From positions 27,498-91,497 of the forward strand of contig JADJEQ010000044.1 in the NCBI GenBank assembly GCA_016709025.1: a DNA stretch of 64,000 nt, in the 5' to 3' direction. The translations under genes were made by a program, and so were the position numbers. Positions 16,670 through 25,908 of the stretch are shown here, one piece after another. The DNA is from Bacteroidales bacterium (GTDB taxonomy: Bacteria > Bacteroidota > Bacteroidia > Bacteroidales > Lentimicrobiaceae). Position 1 is the first letter of the stretch. Each line of letters begins with the position of its first letter. The notes beneath the pieces are model-generated. The model saw only the letters and a program-made list of their open reading frames with translations. It was not told the DNA's origin and made no database searches.

Positions 16670-19600
16670 ATGAAAAAACTTATACTGTTAGCGGCTTTCA
16701 CTATTTTACTCGGTGTAACAAGTCACGCCCAGATCCAAAATCTATTTGATTTTGAATTCAACAACGACCTCCAGGATCCGGCATTTTACGAACAGCTTGT
16801 TGAGGATGGTACTTTTATCTACGGGATGACCGAGTATGGCGGCATTCACAACAGTGGCGGTATTTACAGGGTAAAGCCCGATGGTACTGACTTTTTAAAA
16901 CTGCATGATTTTGACTGGGACAATATAACCAACGGTAGCCGTCCCAAGGGGGGGCTAACGCTTGTGGGAAGCATTTTGTATGGCATGACCACCGAGGGAG
17001 GCGCAAATAATGACGGCTGTATATTTAAAATCAATACAGATGGCAGCGGATTTACGATATTACACAATTTTGAATACGATACGAGTGGTAAAAGCCCCAA
17101 AGGAACACTTACATATTACGGTGGCATGCTATACGGAACTGCTACTGAAGGAGGGACCCCTCCTTTAACCCCGGATGAACATTACGGCACCCTGTTCCGC
17201 CTGAATACCGATGGCAGCAGCTTTACGGTATTGTACAACTTCAGCTATTTATCAGGTGCCAATCCTTACGGCAAACTCACCCCCGATGGCAACCTGTTGT
17301 ATGGCACACTTTCATATGGTGCCGGCGAGTCCTCTACTGGCTGTCTATATAAGTTTGACCTGAGTGATAATTCGTTTACTGTTTTACATGTTTTCGAGTA
17401 TCCGACGGGAGCTACACCCTATGGTTCTCTTACCAAAGTTGGGAATTATCTTTACGGGACAGCTTCCAATGGGAATTACCCCAACGATGCCGGAGTAATT
17501 TTCAAATTTAACCTGATCAATTCAGCATACATTGTTGTACATGGATTTTCAGGCGATTACGGTCGGCCGATGGGAAATCTGGTTCAATCAGGCGACAAGC
17601 TTTACTTTATAAATCATGGCAGCGGTTATGTTTCCAGTTATGTGTGTGAACTGGACATGGCCAATTCCGATGCTGTAACCCTGCTGATTGACCTCGAGCA
17701 TGAAACCTATTACGCAAACCACAGCCAGACCGGGGGCTCTGTGCTGGTGATCGGCAATCTGCTTTATGCGACGGTGGCCAATGGTCCGTCGGAATATGGG
17801 TTTATGTTCAGCATTACAAAGAGCGGGACCGAATTTACCAGGCGGCTTATTTTCAAAGGAACTTCCGATGGACGATTCCCTGAAGGCAACCTGATAGCTG
17901 AAGGAGGATATTTCTATGGCATGACCCCTGAAGGCGGGGCTGGCGAGCAGGGATGTATATTCAGGATAAACCACGATGGCACCGGCTACACCAAACTATT
18001 TGATTTCAATGGAATAAACGGTAGGAAACCTTACGGCTCGTTGCTTTACAATGAAGGAGCGCTGTATGGCACAGCTTCTGAAGGTGGCGACAATGGATAT
18101 GGTTGTGTTTTCAGGATCAATCCCGACGGAAGCGGCTTTACCATACTTCATCATTTCAACGAAATTATAGACGGAAGCGGCCCGCGGGGTAACCTCATTT
18201 TATCAGATGGAATTCTTTACGGATTCACAAGCTATGGCCCTTCCGGAGTTGAAGGTGCCATCTTTAAGATCAACACAGATGGTACAGGTTTTGGAACACT
18301 TCATTCCTTTAACTATAACACGGATGGCGGGTACCCCATCGGTTCCCTGATTAAATCCGGGAATAAACTGTTTGGGATGACTCCATACGGAGGCCTTGAT
18401 CAGAAAGGAACCGTTTTCAGCTTCGACCTCACGGGTTCAACCTTTACCGTGCTTCACCACTTCAGCGGAAACGAAGGCAGATATCCCTCCGGGAGTCTGG
18501 TATTATCAGGAAAAACACTTTATGGAATGACGTCTGAGGGAGGAATCAACAGCGGAGGGACGCTCTTTAGCATTGAATCCACCGGAAATGCATATACCGA
18601 GCTGGTGCAGTTTGACAACAGTGCTTCCGGACCACGGGGATCGCTTATTGTGAGTGACGGTAACCTATATGGACTTACACACTACGGCGGCGACAATTAT
18701 TCTGGAACAGTATTCAGTTACGGTATAGCGCAGAATTTATTTACTCCGCTCGCCAGTTTCACCGGCAACAATGGTTTGTATCCATATGGTGACCTGATCA
18801 AGGTTGGTGATGACTTTTACGGCATGGCGAGGGAAGGCGGAGCAGCTGATTTGGGCATCCTATTCAGGTATTCATCTGCCTTACAATGGACCGGAGCAAC
18901 AGGAACAGCCTGGTCAGACGAAACAAACTGGAACAAAGGAGAGGTACCTTCCGGTGAACAGGATGTGGTTATTCCTTCCTCCCCGGAAAATCAGCCGCAT
19001 ATTGATCTGGGAGTCGGATCTCCGGCGCAATGCAACAACCTGACCATAGAGCCGGGAGCAACGGTAACCATCGATCCGGGCAAAGCACTGACAGTACTTG
19101 GCAACCTGGCAAATCAGGCCGGGAACAACGGTCTGGTTCTGGAAAGCAATGCCAGCGGAACAGGATCACTGATTCACCATACAGATAATATTCAGGCTAT
19201 CGTAAAGCGCTACATTACAGGCGATGCAGATCTGACTTTATATAAATACCACCTTGTTTCAATACCGGTTGAAGGCGACAATTTTACTGCAGGGCTCTTC
19301 ACAGGATCTTACCTGTTCAGCTTTGATCCTAATATACAGGACTGGGCCGGAATGGGCAATGATCCGGACAATCCACTCTTCAACAACCAGGGCTATATGA
19401 TTTACTATCCCGGAGACGCCACAACCTACCCCTTTTCAGGGCCACTATCGAATGGCAGTAAAGGCTTTAACCTTTACCAGAATTCTGATGAATACCAACT
19501 GATTCCAAATCCATATCCATCAGCCATTGACTGGGATTCACCGGACTGGAGCAAGAATCAGTTATACGATGCAATCTGGATATGGAATCCGGAAACCGGG

Positions 19601-20425
19601 AATTATGCCGCATATGGGTCGGAAGCCGGAATAAACAACGGAAGCCGTTATATTCCGCAGGGGCAGTCCTTCTTTGTAAGAGCAACTGACTGGTATTCTT
19701 ACCTTGGGTGCGATAACGGGGTGCGGTTACACAACAGTCAGGCATTTTACAAAGATGCAGCAGTAAATCAACTCAGAATCAGGGCCATTGGTAACAATTA
19801 TTCAGATGAAGTCATCGTGAGATTTACCCCGGATGGGTTATCAGGTGAGGATGCGCGCGATGTGGCCAAACTCGGCGGGAATGCCGATGCACCGCAGCTA
19901 TCGGCGCTGGTGGATGGTCATAAAATATCCATCAATACCTTGCCTGAATTGTCGGGCTCAGTTACAATACCGATGCACTTTGAAACTACCTTCTCCGGTC
20001 AGATAACGCTTAATTTCAGCCAGCTGGAGAGTTTCCCGTCACAGGTTCCAATATACCTGCTGGATGAAGTGGCTGAAAAAACCATCAACCTAAGGGAGAA
20101 CCCGGTTTACACATTCAGTCATCAGAACGGACAAATGCCTGGGCGTTTTAAACTTCTTTTCGGGGAAACTACAGGTATAGATGATCCGGACAAGAGCAAC
20201 TTTGAACTGTGGATCAGCAACGACAAGGTCTTCGTACACAGTCCCCGGTTATCAGGCGGGACAGCCAGACTGGAGATCTTCAGCCCCAATGGTCAGAAAA
20301 CTGAAGAACACTCGCTGCTGCTCAGTGACTTAACAGCAGTTACAGTTAATACAAGGGGTATGGTTGTAGCCAGGATTACCACTGCTGGTGCAACTATGGT
20401 CTGCAAAGGATTCATTACCAAGTGA
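16670..20425 (+). CDS. Large secreted GloVer-repeat protein
   Basis: A 1251-aa exported protein with signal peptide MKKLILLAAFTILLGVTSHA. Residues ~25-735 consist of about fifteen 45-residue repeats of the kind FTVLHxFxGxxGxxPxGxL, LYGMTxxGG, GxIFxIxxDGSG. This is the TIGR03803 'GloVer' repeat, expected to form a beta-propeller-like or solenoid structure. From ~737 a beta-helix-like cap follows (WTGATGTAWSDETNWNKG, then a IEPGATVTIDPGKALTV strand repeat). A further beta-sandwich region and a degenerate type IX-type C-terminal domain (last ~75 residues, ELWISNDKVFVHSP) complete it. The function is unknown; a surface or cell-envelope role is likely. It is intact. Confidence 0.85.
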   Translation: MKKLILLAAFTILLGVTSHAQIQNLFDFEFNNDLQDPAFYEQLVEDGTFIYGMTEYGGIHNSGGIYRVKPDGTDFLKLHDFDWDNITNGSRPKGGLTLVGSILYGMTTEGGANNDGCIFKINTDGSGFTILHNFEYDTSGKSPKGTLTYYGGMLYGTATEGGTPPLTPDEHYGTLFRLNTDGSSFTVLYNFSYLSGANPYGKLTPDGNLLYGTLSYGAGESSTGCLYKFDLSDNSFTVLHVFEYPTGATPYGSLTKVGNYLYGTASNGNYPNDAGVIFKFNLINSAYIVVHGFSGDYGRPMGNLVQSGDKLYFINHGSGYVSSYVCELDMANSDAVTLLIDLEHETYYANHSQTGGSVLVIGNLLYATVANGPSEYGFMFSITKSGTEFTRRLIFKGTSDGRFPEGNLIAEGGYFYGMTPEGGAGEQGCIFRINHDGTGYTKLFDFNGINGRKPYGSLLYNEGALYGTASEGGDNGYGCVFRINPDGSGFTILHHFNEIIDGSGPRGNLILSDGILYGFTSYGPSGVEGAIFKINTDGTGFGTLHSFNYNTDGGYPIGSLIKSGNKLFGMTPYGGLDQKGTVFSFDLTGSTFTVLHHFSGNEGRYPSGSLVLSGKTLYGMTSEGGINSGGTLFSIESTGNAYTELVQFDNSASGPRGSLIVSDGNLYGLTHYGGDNYSGTVFSYGIAQNLFTPLASFTGNNGLYPYGDLIKVGDDFYGMAREGGAADLGILFRYSSALQWTGATGTAWSDETNWNKGEVPSGEQDVVIPSSPENQPHIDLGVGSPAQCNNLTIEPGATVTIDPGKALTVLGNLANQAGNNGLVLESNASGTGSLIHHTDNIQAIVKRYITGDADLTLYKYHLVSIPVEGDNFTAGLFTGSYLFSFDPNIQDWAGMGNDPDNPLFNNQGYMIYYPGDATTYPFSGPLSNGSKGFNLYQNSDEYQLIPNPYPSAIDWDSPDWSKNQLYDAIWIWNPETGNYAAYGSEAGINNGSRYIPQGQSFFVRATDWYSYLGCDNGVRLHNSQAFYKDAAVNQLRIRAIGNNYSDEVIVRFTPDGLSGEDARDVAKLGGNADAPQLSALVDGHKISINTLPELSGSVTIPMHFETTFSGQITLNFSQLESFPSQVPIYLLDEVAEKTINLRENPVYTFSHQNGQMPGRFKLLFGETTGIDDPDKSNFELWISNDKVFVHSPRLSGGTARLEIFSPNGQKTEEHSLLLSDLTAVTVNTRGMVVARITTAGATMVCKGFITK

Positions 20426-20470
20426 TAGCCCCCTGCAGAAACAGAAGTATTCATAAAAATCAATCAAGCC

Positions 20471-20701
20471 ATGAAAAAATTCGCACTTATCATATCGCTG
20501 GTCATTGTCAGTAACTGTATTGTCCTGTCGCAGCCACCGTCTCCTCCTGCCGATGCAGGGGCAGCAAATTCAGGCCCGGTAGGTAATGGAGCGCCGATTG
20601 GCAGTGGCCTTGGCATTATGCTGGCCATGTTTGCTGCCTGGGGAGGAAAAAAAGCCCTGGAGGCAGGAAAAACATCCGACCCTGGAAATCCAGAGTCGTG
20701 A
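20471..20701 (+). CDS. Small exported protein with PID-type C-terminal sorting tag
   Basis: A 76-aa protein: signal peptide to about residue 20, a Pro/Ala/Gly-rich middle (PPSPPADAGAANSGPVGNG), then API-G-SGLGIMLAMFAAWGGKK, which is one hydrophobic helix followed by Lys residues. The tail has the tripartite form of a C-terminal sorting signal (short P-I-[D/G]-G motif, membrane helix, basic end), as in the PID-CTERM family of Bacteroidota. A paralogue with the same tail is at 50389-50640. It follows the GloVer gene by 45 bases and may be co-transcribed. No sorting enzyme is visible in this window. Confidence 0.65.
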   Translation: MKKFALIISLVIVSNCIVLSQPPSPPADAGAANSGPVGNGAPIGSGLGIMLAMFAAWGGKKALEAGKTSDPGNPES

Positions 20702-20715
20702 TCCGAAGGCAGATG

Positions 20716-21201
20716 CTATTCAGGCTTCCTGACCGGAATTATAAATACCGGTAAGGTTGTGTGTTGCAATACTTCACTGGTAACACTGCCCATGACGATA
20801 TTCTCAAGCCATTTACGGCTGTGGGAACCCATCACAATGACATCGGCATGCAATGATTTTGCTGTATTAACAATAGTTACAGCCATTTCACCATCCTCAA
20901 TGCGGGTGGTAATTGACTCATCGCCCAGGTGTTTCCTGATTTTTTCAAGAAATTGATTTGCAGCATTCTTCACCTCATCAATGTTGTCAAATTGCATAGG
21001 AACAAGCCCCATGTAATCGCCAAACCCGGTTATCGGAGAGAATTCGGCCGAAGAGTAGAACACAGGATCGGCAATGATGTGAAGCAAAACAACCTCCGCA
21101 TTCATGGCTTTGGCCATGGAAAAACCGCTTTCTGCCACCTTATTGGCCGAAGGGTCATAATCAAGCGCGATCAGCACTTTTTCGATCTTTTTAGTTTTCA
21201 T
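20716..21201 (-). CDS. Universal stress protein (UspA family)
   Basis: A 161-aa single-domain USP with N-terminal KVLIALDYDPSANKVAESGFSMA, a central AEVVLLHII strand, and C-terminal HADVIVMGSHSRKWLENIVMGSVTSEVLQHTTLPVFIIP-type segments. The ATP-binding pattern GxxGx9G(S/T) is altered: the second Gly is Ser (GSHS...MGS), so nucleotide binding may be weakened. It converges on the + strand gene at 20471-20701. A copy of the 42-bp motif lies about 415 bases upstream in the same orientation; whether it drives this gene is uncertain. Confidence 0.9.
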   Translation of the reverse strand: MKTKKIEKVLIALDYDPSANKVAESGFSMAKAMNAEVVLLHIIADPVFYSSAEFSPITGFGDYMGLVPMQFDNIDEVKNAANQFLEKIRKHLGDESITTRIEDGEMAVTIVNTAKSLHADVIVMGSHSRKWLENIVMGSVTSEVLQHTTLPVFIIPVRKPE

Positions 21202-21615
21202 TGTAGATTATTTTTATTTACCTGACATCAGGTTTCAAACTTTGGATATGGTTATTTCAACCGACAAATTTTTATTGATCAGGGGTCTTTCAACCCGGAT
21301 AACCGGATTCGCTGAATCTCCGGCTTACAAATTCTTAACCCGTTTAAAATGAAACCCTCAACGCCCACCGAGCCAATTATTCTGATGAAAAAAAACCAGA
21401 TTCCAGGTGCACTCCGTTCTTAAATTCTGCTTTTTATACTAAAGGGTTAACCGGCTAACGGGTTACAGGCTCGTGTACCTTTTCGTTGGTCATGGAAGGA
21501 AGATTGGGAAATATCCATGTCCCTGATACCGTTGTGCCAATCTGACAAACCGGAAAAGACTCTGTAAAAACAAATTTTCATCCTTAACAAAGATTGACCA
21601 TTTTACAGAGGAATT

Positions 21616-21657
21616 TGTTATACAATTAATCCTGATATTTACATATTTCACACCTTT
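21616..21657 (-). promoter_or_regulatory. 42-bp bipartite motif, copy 3
   Basis: Minus-strand boxes AAAGGTGTGAAATATGTAA and AATTGTATAACA. The nearest gene in this orientation is the universal stress protein, about 415 bases away. Between 21202 and 21615 I see no gene, so this copy either drives a long leader or an unannotated RNA. Confidence 0.7.
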
Positions 21658-21707
21658 GAAATATGATACCATATAACTATTCAGCCAGATTTTAAGCCTG
21701 TATGGAA

Positions 21708-22505
21708 TTAAATCGTAGAACTTAATTTTGGATAACCGGTTAAATAAGTAACATTCAAACCAAACCGACTCTTCATCCTGCCGGCTTTCCATACGTATGT
21801 TTCGTCATCAACTTCAAGGGCCATTTTTAAAAGTTCTTTGGGTCTGTATAACCGGATAATGGAAACTATTCCATCCCAAACGGTGCAAAAAGGGATAACA
21901 GGAATAAGATAGGTAAAAATCAATCTTGAAAGTCTGAATGGTTTGAAGAACGGAGTAAAAAGGAAAAATATAATCGGGTGCATAATGATAATGGCGAAGA
22001 CAGCGAAAATATGTTTATCACCTCCATCAAAAATTCCGATGCCAGCTTTGGCATTCACTGCATCTCTCAGAACCGTTTTTGCATAGTTTTTATCGAAGTG
22101 ATGAAAGCCTGAGAAAATTGTCCTGAAGCCAATCAGGGCCTCAGGAACATTGGCTGCATCGACTGATGTTTCAGAAAACGAAATATTGCCGTTCGTTTTT
22201 GCAGATATGAATTCATAAGCGCTGCTGTTCGGATATTTATCTGTTAAGGTAATTTTTACGTGTTTCCCCATTTGCCTGGCCAGATTCTCATGTATTTGCT
22301 CAATGGCTCCTCCTCCACCTGAGCACAAATCAATAATATTGTGGGCATTGGTCCGGTCTAATCCCTCTATGATTAATGGAGTAACAGGCTTGTAAAAATC
22401 AAGGGCAGTGATCAGGTATCGCAAATAATCCGTCATGCTTTCTCTGATACCAGCCGGGAACCAGGAAAGATCTTCAAATTCAAAAATATAATCCCGTATT
22501 TTCAT
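21708..22505 (-). CDS. SAM-dependent methyltransferase with C-terminal membrane helix (PKS cluster)
   Basis: A 265-aa class I methyltransferase. The SAM-binding motif I is DLCSGGGGAIEQ at residues ~59-70, followed by acidic ITLTDKYPNSSA and a FSGFHHF post-motif. Residues ~165-200 are strongly hydrophobic (IFAVFAIIIMHPIIFFLF), suggesting membrane association and a lipid-like substrate. Its ATG overlaps the monooxygenase stop by 4 bases, making it the last gene of a tight five-gene cluster with a type III polyketide synthase. An O- or C-methylation of a phenolic lipid or quinone is the natural inference. Confidence 0.75.
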   Translation of the reverse strand: MKIRDYIFEFEDLSWFPAGIRESMTDYLRYLITALDFYKPVTPLIIEGLDRTNAHNIIDLCSGGGGAIEQIHENLARQMGKHVKITLTDKYPNSSAYEFISAKTNGNISFSETSVDAANVPEALIGFRTIFSGFHHFDKNYAKTVLRDAVNAKAGIGIFDGGDKHIFAVFAIIIMHPIIFFLFTPFFKPFRLSRLIFTYLIPVIPFCTVWDGIVSIIRLYRPKELLKMALEVDDETYVWKAGRMKSRFGLNVTYLTGYPKLSSTI

Positions 22506-24128
22506 GGTTGCGAATCTGATGGTTGTACGAGAAAACGCTTCAAATAACTGATCAGTTGACTTGTATCCAGGGTAGCTGATCTAAACGCTATATACATATC
22601 CGGCCGGACAAGGAAGAATCCTGTATTTTTTATACCTAAAATCCTGTAAACAATTTTGGTGTCAGGCACAGGCAATATTGTTTCAACCGCCAGATGATAT
22701 CTGGTTGCAAGGCTTTTGAATTCAAATGGAAGTGCTTCAGCCATAACAAGGAGACTAAAACGATTGTTGTTCAGCATTTCAAAGGTATTTGTCATTCTTC
22801 CATGGTATGTAAATTCAATTGGAGGAAACCTGTCGCCCGGCCTGGGAGCCCCCGATGAAAATTTTCCTGCCGAAGCCTTTTCCGACAACATACTATTCCG
22901 GTAATTGACCGCAATCTGAGAAATAGATTTAAAAAACATTTGCCGGAAAATTTTCTTTTTCCCCACCCATGAAAATACATGACTTAAAAGTGTCTGCATC
23001 ATGGATGACCTCAGGAACCTGGCCCCTGCGTTTTCATTCGTAACCACCTGGAAGACTGCATCGGCATACCTTGCAAAATGCCTTGAAATGCCGGAGCGTT
23101 CGGCTGTATATGTTTGCAGCAGCTCTGATTTTGCCCGTTCCCGGATGACAAAAGCCAATTTCCAGGCCAGATTGTAAGCATCCTGCAGGCCTGTGTTCAT
23201 CCCCTGCGCCCCCACCGGAGTATTCACATGGGCAGCATCACCGGCCAGAAAAATATTCCCGGTCTGAAAGGCGTTGGCTAACTTTTTGTTGCGAACGGGT
23301 AACTGAGAACCATTCAGCATCTTCAGGCATAAAATTCACCTTTAACCCCAACTGAAAATTCTTTTCGATTTCTTTAAAGGTTCCGGATTCCATGGCAACA
23401 TTTGTGCAAGGGAATGCACCATCTATCCTCCAGCGTGAACCCTGCAACGGAAAGAATCCTGCAATTAAATCATTGGTAAATGAAAAGCTTATCTCACCGG
23501 GAGGTATATCGGTTTTAGCCTTACAATCCATGATAAATATTGGTTTCGGATAGGTGAATCCTTCGAATGAGATCTTCAGGAAATCCCTGACCGAACTTCT
23601 GACACCATCCGCAGCAACGACATATTGCGAAAAGATTTGCTTTTCTGACCCATCCGGCAAAATTACAAGAGTGGTAACGCTATCTTTCTCGCGAACCATG
23701 CTTATAAAACTTACCCCTCTTTCAACATTAAATCCGCGTTCATTGATAAATTTCAACAATAGCTTCACGGTTTTTGACTGCTCAAGCATCAACAAAAAAG
23801 GATAAGGTGATAACTTTCCACCAATGTCGCCAATCGAAGTGATGGCGTTTTTCTTTCCTTTAGAGATTATGTTTATCTTATCAGCGATGATGCCTTCCAC
23901 GATGGCTTCAGAGGCAATTCCCATTTGTCCGAAGATTTCGAGGGTCCGCGCCTGTATAATCAGCGCGCCGGAATTTGTTGAAACTGTTTCCTTTTTATCA
24001 ATTATGCGAAAAGAAATCCCATGGTTGGCCAACTGGCAAGCCATCATCAAACCGACAGGACCGGCTCCGACTATAAGCACTTCTGTTTTATCAGAAAATG
24101 GGCCCATTATACTCAGTTTTTCCAACAA
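22502..24128 (-). CDS. FAD-dependent aromatic monooxygenase (one frameshift)
   Basis: A PheA/TfdB-type flavoprotein hydroxylase. The N-terminal frame has the dinucleotide motif VLIVGAGPVGLMMACQLA and VVAADGVRSSVRDFL. The C-terminal frame has NIFLAGDAAHVNTPVGAQGMNTGLQDAYNLAWKL-type FAD/NAD motifs and a thioredoxin-like end. The frames join at 23270-23271 by removing one G (minus-strand C), giving KVSQRFQTGNIFLAGDAAH continuity and about 541 aa, the usual length. ATG 24107 (MGPFSDKTEVLIVG) is a credible alternative start. It would hydroxylate the polyketide-derived ring, as SrsC does in the Streptomyces phenolic-lipid pathway. The frameshift may be an assembly error. Confidence 0.82.
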
Positions 24129-24837
24129 TTAAATACCGGAAGAGCCATTTTCTCCGGATAGTGTATTGGGTTATACCCACGTTGGCAAATAACTTTTCAA
24201 TCTCGCCTGGCCTGAACCCGCGAAGCACAGAAACAGGCCCGTCATTCTTCGATAATTCAGTGCCATTCAATAACCTTGTAAAAAACCATGCACTGTAATA
24301 TGCCAGCCACTGCCGTTGCAAATCGTTGATGACAAAACCTGTTACAACATTTTTCCTTAAACAGGTAAATAAACGGGTTAGTTCATCATCGGTCAGATGA
24401 TGACAAAACAAAGAACAGTGAACTACATCAATGGATCGGTTTTCATTCAGATACTCCTGGTAATCTGCGGCGATTCCGGTGATTTCGGGATACCCGGCGC
24501 AATGATCCTTTAAATAACCGATTACATCCGGATTCCTGTCAACACCGGTTAACTTTACGTTGTAATTGTTTGACCTCGCCCAATCAGCCATTACTTTTAA
24601 AGCATCTCCACTGCCACACCCCAGGTCAGCAATATGGTATGTTTTATGGGGATCGGTAACCAATTGCTTAATTCCGGTTAATGAAATAGCATGACCGCCC
24701 GTTGTTCGGTTCAGGATATCCAGTTCTCTCAGGTTTTTGAACAACAAACCTGCAGGTATATCTGCTTCATCAAGCAATTCCTTTTCAACCGACCGATGTG
24801 TGAATTTATCCGGCATAGGTAAAAAGGGCTGTTTCAA
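24091..24837 (-). CDS. SAM-dependent methyltransferase (PKS cluster)
   Basis: A 248-aa class I methyltransferase with motif I IADLGCGSGDAL at residues ~69-80, KLTGVDRNPDVIGYL as motif II and VVHCSLFCHHLTDDE as motif IV. The C-terminal half resembles phenolic or ubiquinone-type methyltransferases, with a GFRPGEIEKLFANVGI segment. It overlaps the PKS end by about 30 bases and its own end overlaps the monooxygenase start. This position, type III PKS followed by methyltransferase then monooxygenase, is the same as in srsABC of Streptomyces griseus. Confidence 0.85.
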   Translation of the reverse strand: MKQPFLPMPDKFTHRSVEKELLDEADIPAGLLFKNLRELDILNRTTGGHAISLTGIKQLVTDPHKTYHIADLGCGSGDALKVMADWARSNNYNVKLTGVDRNPDVIGYLKDHCAGYPEITGIAADYQEYLNENRSIDVVHCSLFCHHLTDDELTRLFTCLRKNVVTGFVINDLQRQWLAYYSAWFFTRLLNGTELSKNDGPVSVLRGFRPGEIEKLFANVGITQYTIRRKWLFRYLIVGKTEYNGPIF

Positions 24838-25906
24838 TACTTATGCCGGGCCCAAAACCAATGGAGAATATTTTTTCCTCCGGCCGGAGTCCTGATTCAA
24901 GCATTTCGTTCAACACAAATAAAATGGTGGGTGATGACATATTGCCATACCTGGCAAGTACTTTATAAGAATACTGCAGGTCTGACTCATTCAGGGGTAT
25001 GCGCTTCTTTATAGCATCCAGTATTGATTTCCCACCCGGGTGGATGGCCCATTTATCGACCGAAGAAGGATCGATTTCCAGTTTTTTTCCTGCTTTTTGC
25101 AGGATCTCCATCACTTCATCACTGATAAATGCAGGGATTCCGGCATCAAGTACCATTTCAAAATTGACCGGTGTGATGTTCCAACCCATTAAATCCTTTC
25201 CATTGCTGAGCAGCAGTGAATAAAATCCGTTTAATGTTAAGCCGCTTTGACGGTTTTCCACCGCTGCTTCGTCAGAAACCACAACGACTGCAGCAGCCCC
25301 ATCCCCAAAAATTGTATTCGACAACAGGTTATCATGATTGTCTTTTGGTTGAAAGTGAATGGTACACAACTCTACACAAACAACCATGACCCGTGCATTT
25401 TTATCGGTACGGGCAATCATGTCAGCGATCTTCAGTGCCGGAAAAGCAGCATTGCAACCCATATAATTGATGGATGTGGTAAAAATATCGCCCGGCAATC
25501 CAAGTTGTTCCATAATATCTGTACCCAGTCCGGGTGCATAGATACCGGTGCATGAAACTGTGATTAAATGGGTAATTCCAAATTCTGAAACAGTAGTTTT
25601 TAAATTTCCGACTGAATGCCGAATGGCTTCAACGGCAAGTGAGGCAGCATTTTTCTTGTAAATGCCTATCCGTTTTTCAACATCAGGCAATGGTTGGTCC
25701 GGACTAAAAAAGTTATGCTCCGAATCACCGTTATTAAAGTCAGGAACCACCGAATAACGCGTATCAATTCCACTGTTGTGAAACAAGATGTTCAGCTTGC
25801 GCGAGGCAATTTTATTTTGGTAAGCTGCATGCATAAATCCGAGTATCACACTTTGTGGTGTAGCATATTCAGGTACTGCAGTTCCTATTGAAATTATTCT
25901 GCTCAT
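24806..25906 (-). CDS. Type III polyketide synthase (chalcone/stilbene synthase family)
   Basis: A 366-aa enzyme with the complete catalytic triad: C151 in YMGCNAAFPAL, H289 in AIHPGG and N322 in RYGNMSS. The C-terminal GFGPGISIETALF signature is also present. Type III PKSs condense malonyl-CoA units onto an acyl-CoA starter; bacterial members next to a methyltransferase and flavin hydroxylase make alkylresorcinols or alkylpyrones. It starts 2 bases after the prenyltransferase stop. The substrate and product are not determined. A long-chain starter is suggested by the membrane-associated neighbours. Confidence 0.92.
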   Translation of the reverse strand: MSRIISIGTAVPEYATPQSVILGFMHAAYQNKIASRKLNILFHNSGIDTRYSVVPDFNNGDSEHNFFSPDQPLPDVEKRIGIYKKNAASLAVEAIRHSVGNLKTTVSEFGITHLITVSCTGIYAPGLGTDIMEQLGLPGDIFTTSINYMGCNAAFPALKIADMIARTDKNARVMVVCVELCTIHFQPKDNHDNLLSNTIFGDGAAAVVVVSDEAAVENRQSGLTLNGFYSLLLSNGKDLMGWNITPVNFEMVLDAGIPAFISDEVMEILQKAGKKLEIDPSSVDKWAIHPGGKSILDAIKKRIPLNESDLQYSYKVLARYGNMSSPTILFVLNEMLESGLRPEEKIFSIGFGPGISIETALFTYAG

Positions 25907-25908
25907 CG

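Noticed and set aside
21490..21792. 100-aa minus frame overlapping the methyltransferase end
   Set aside because: It lies out of frame with the methyltransferase C-terminus and contains motif copy 3; it shows no coding pattern.
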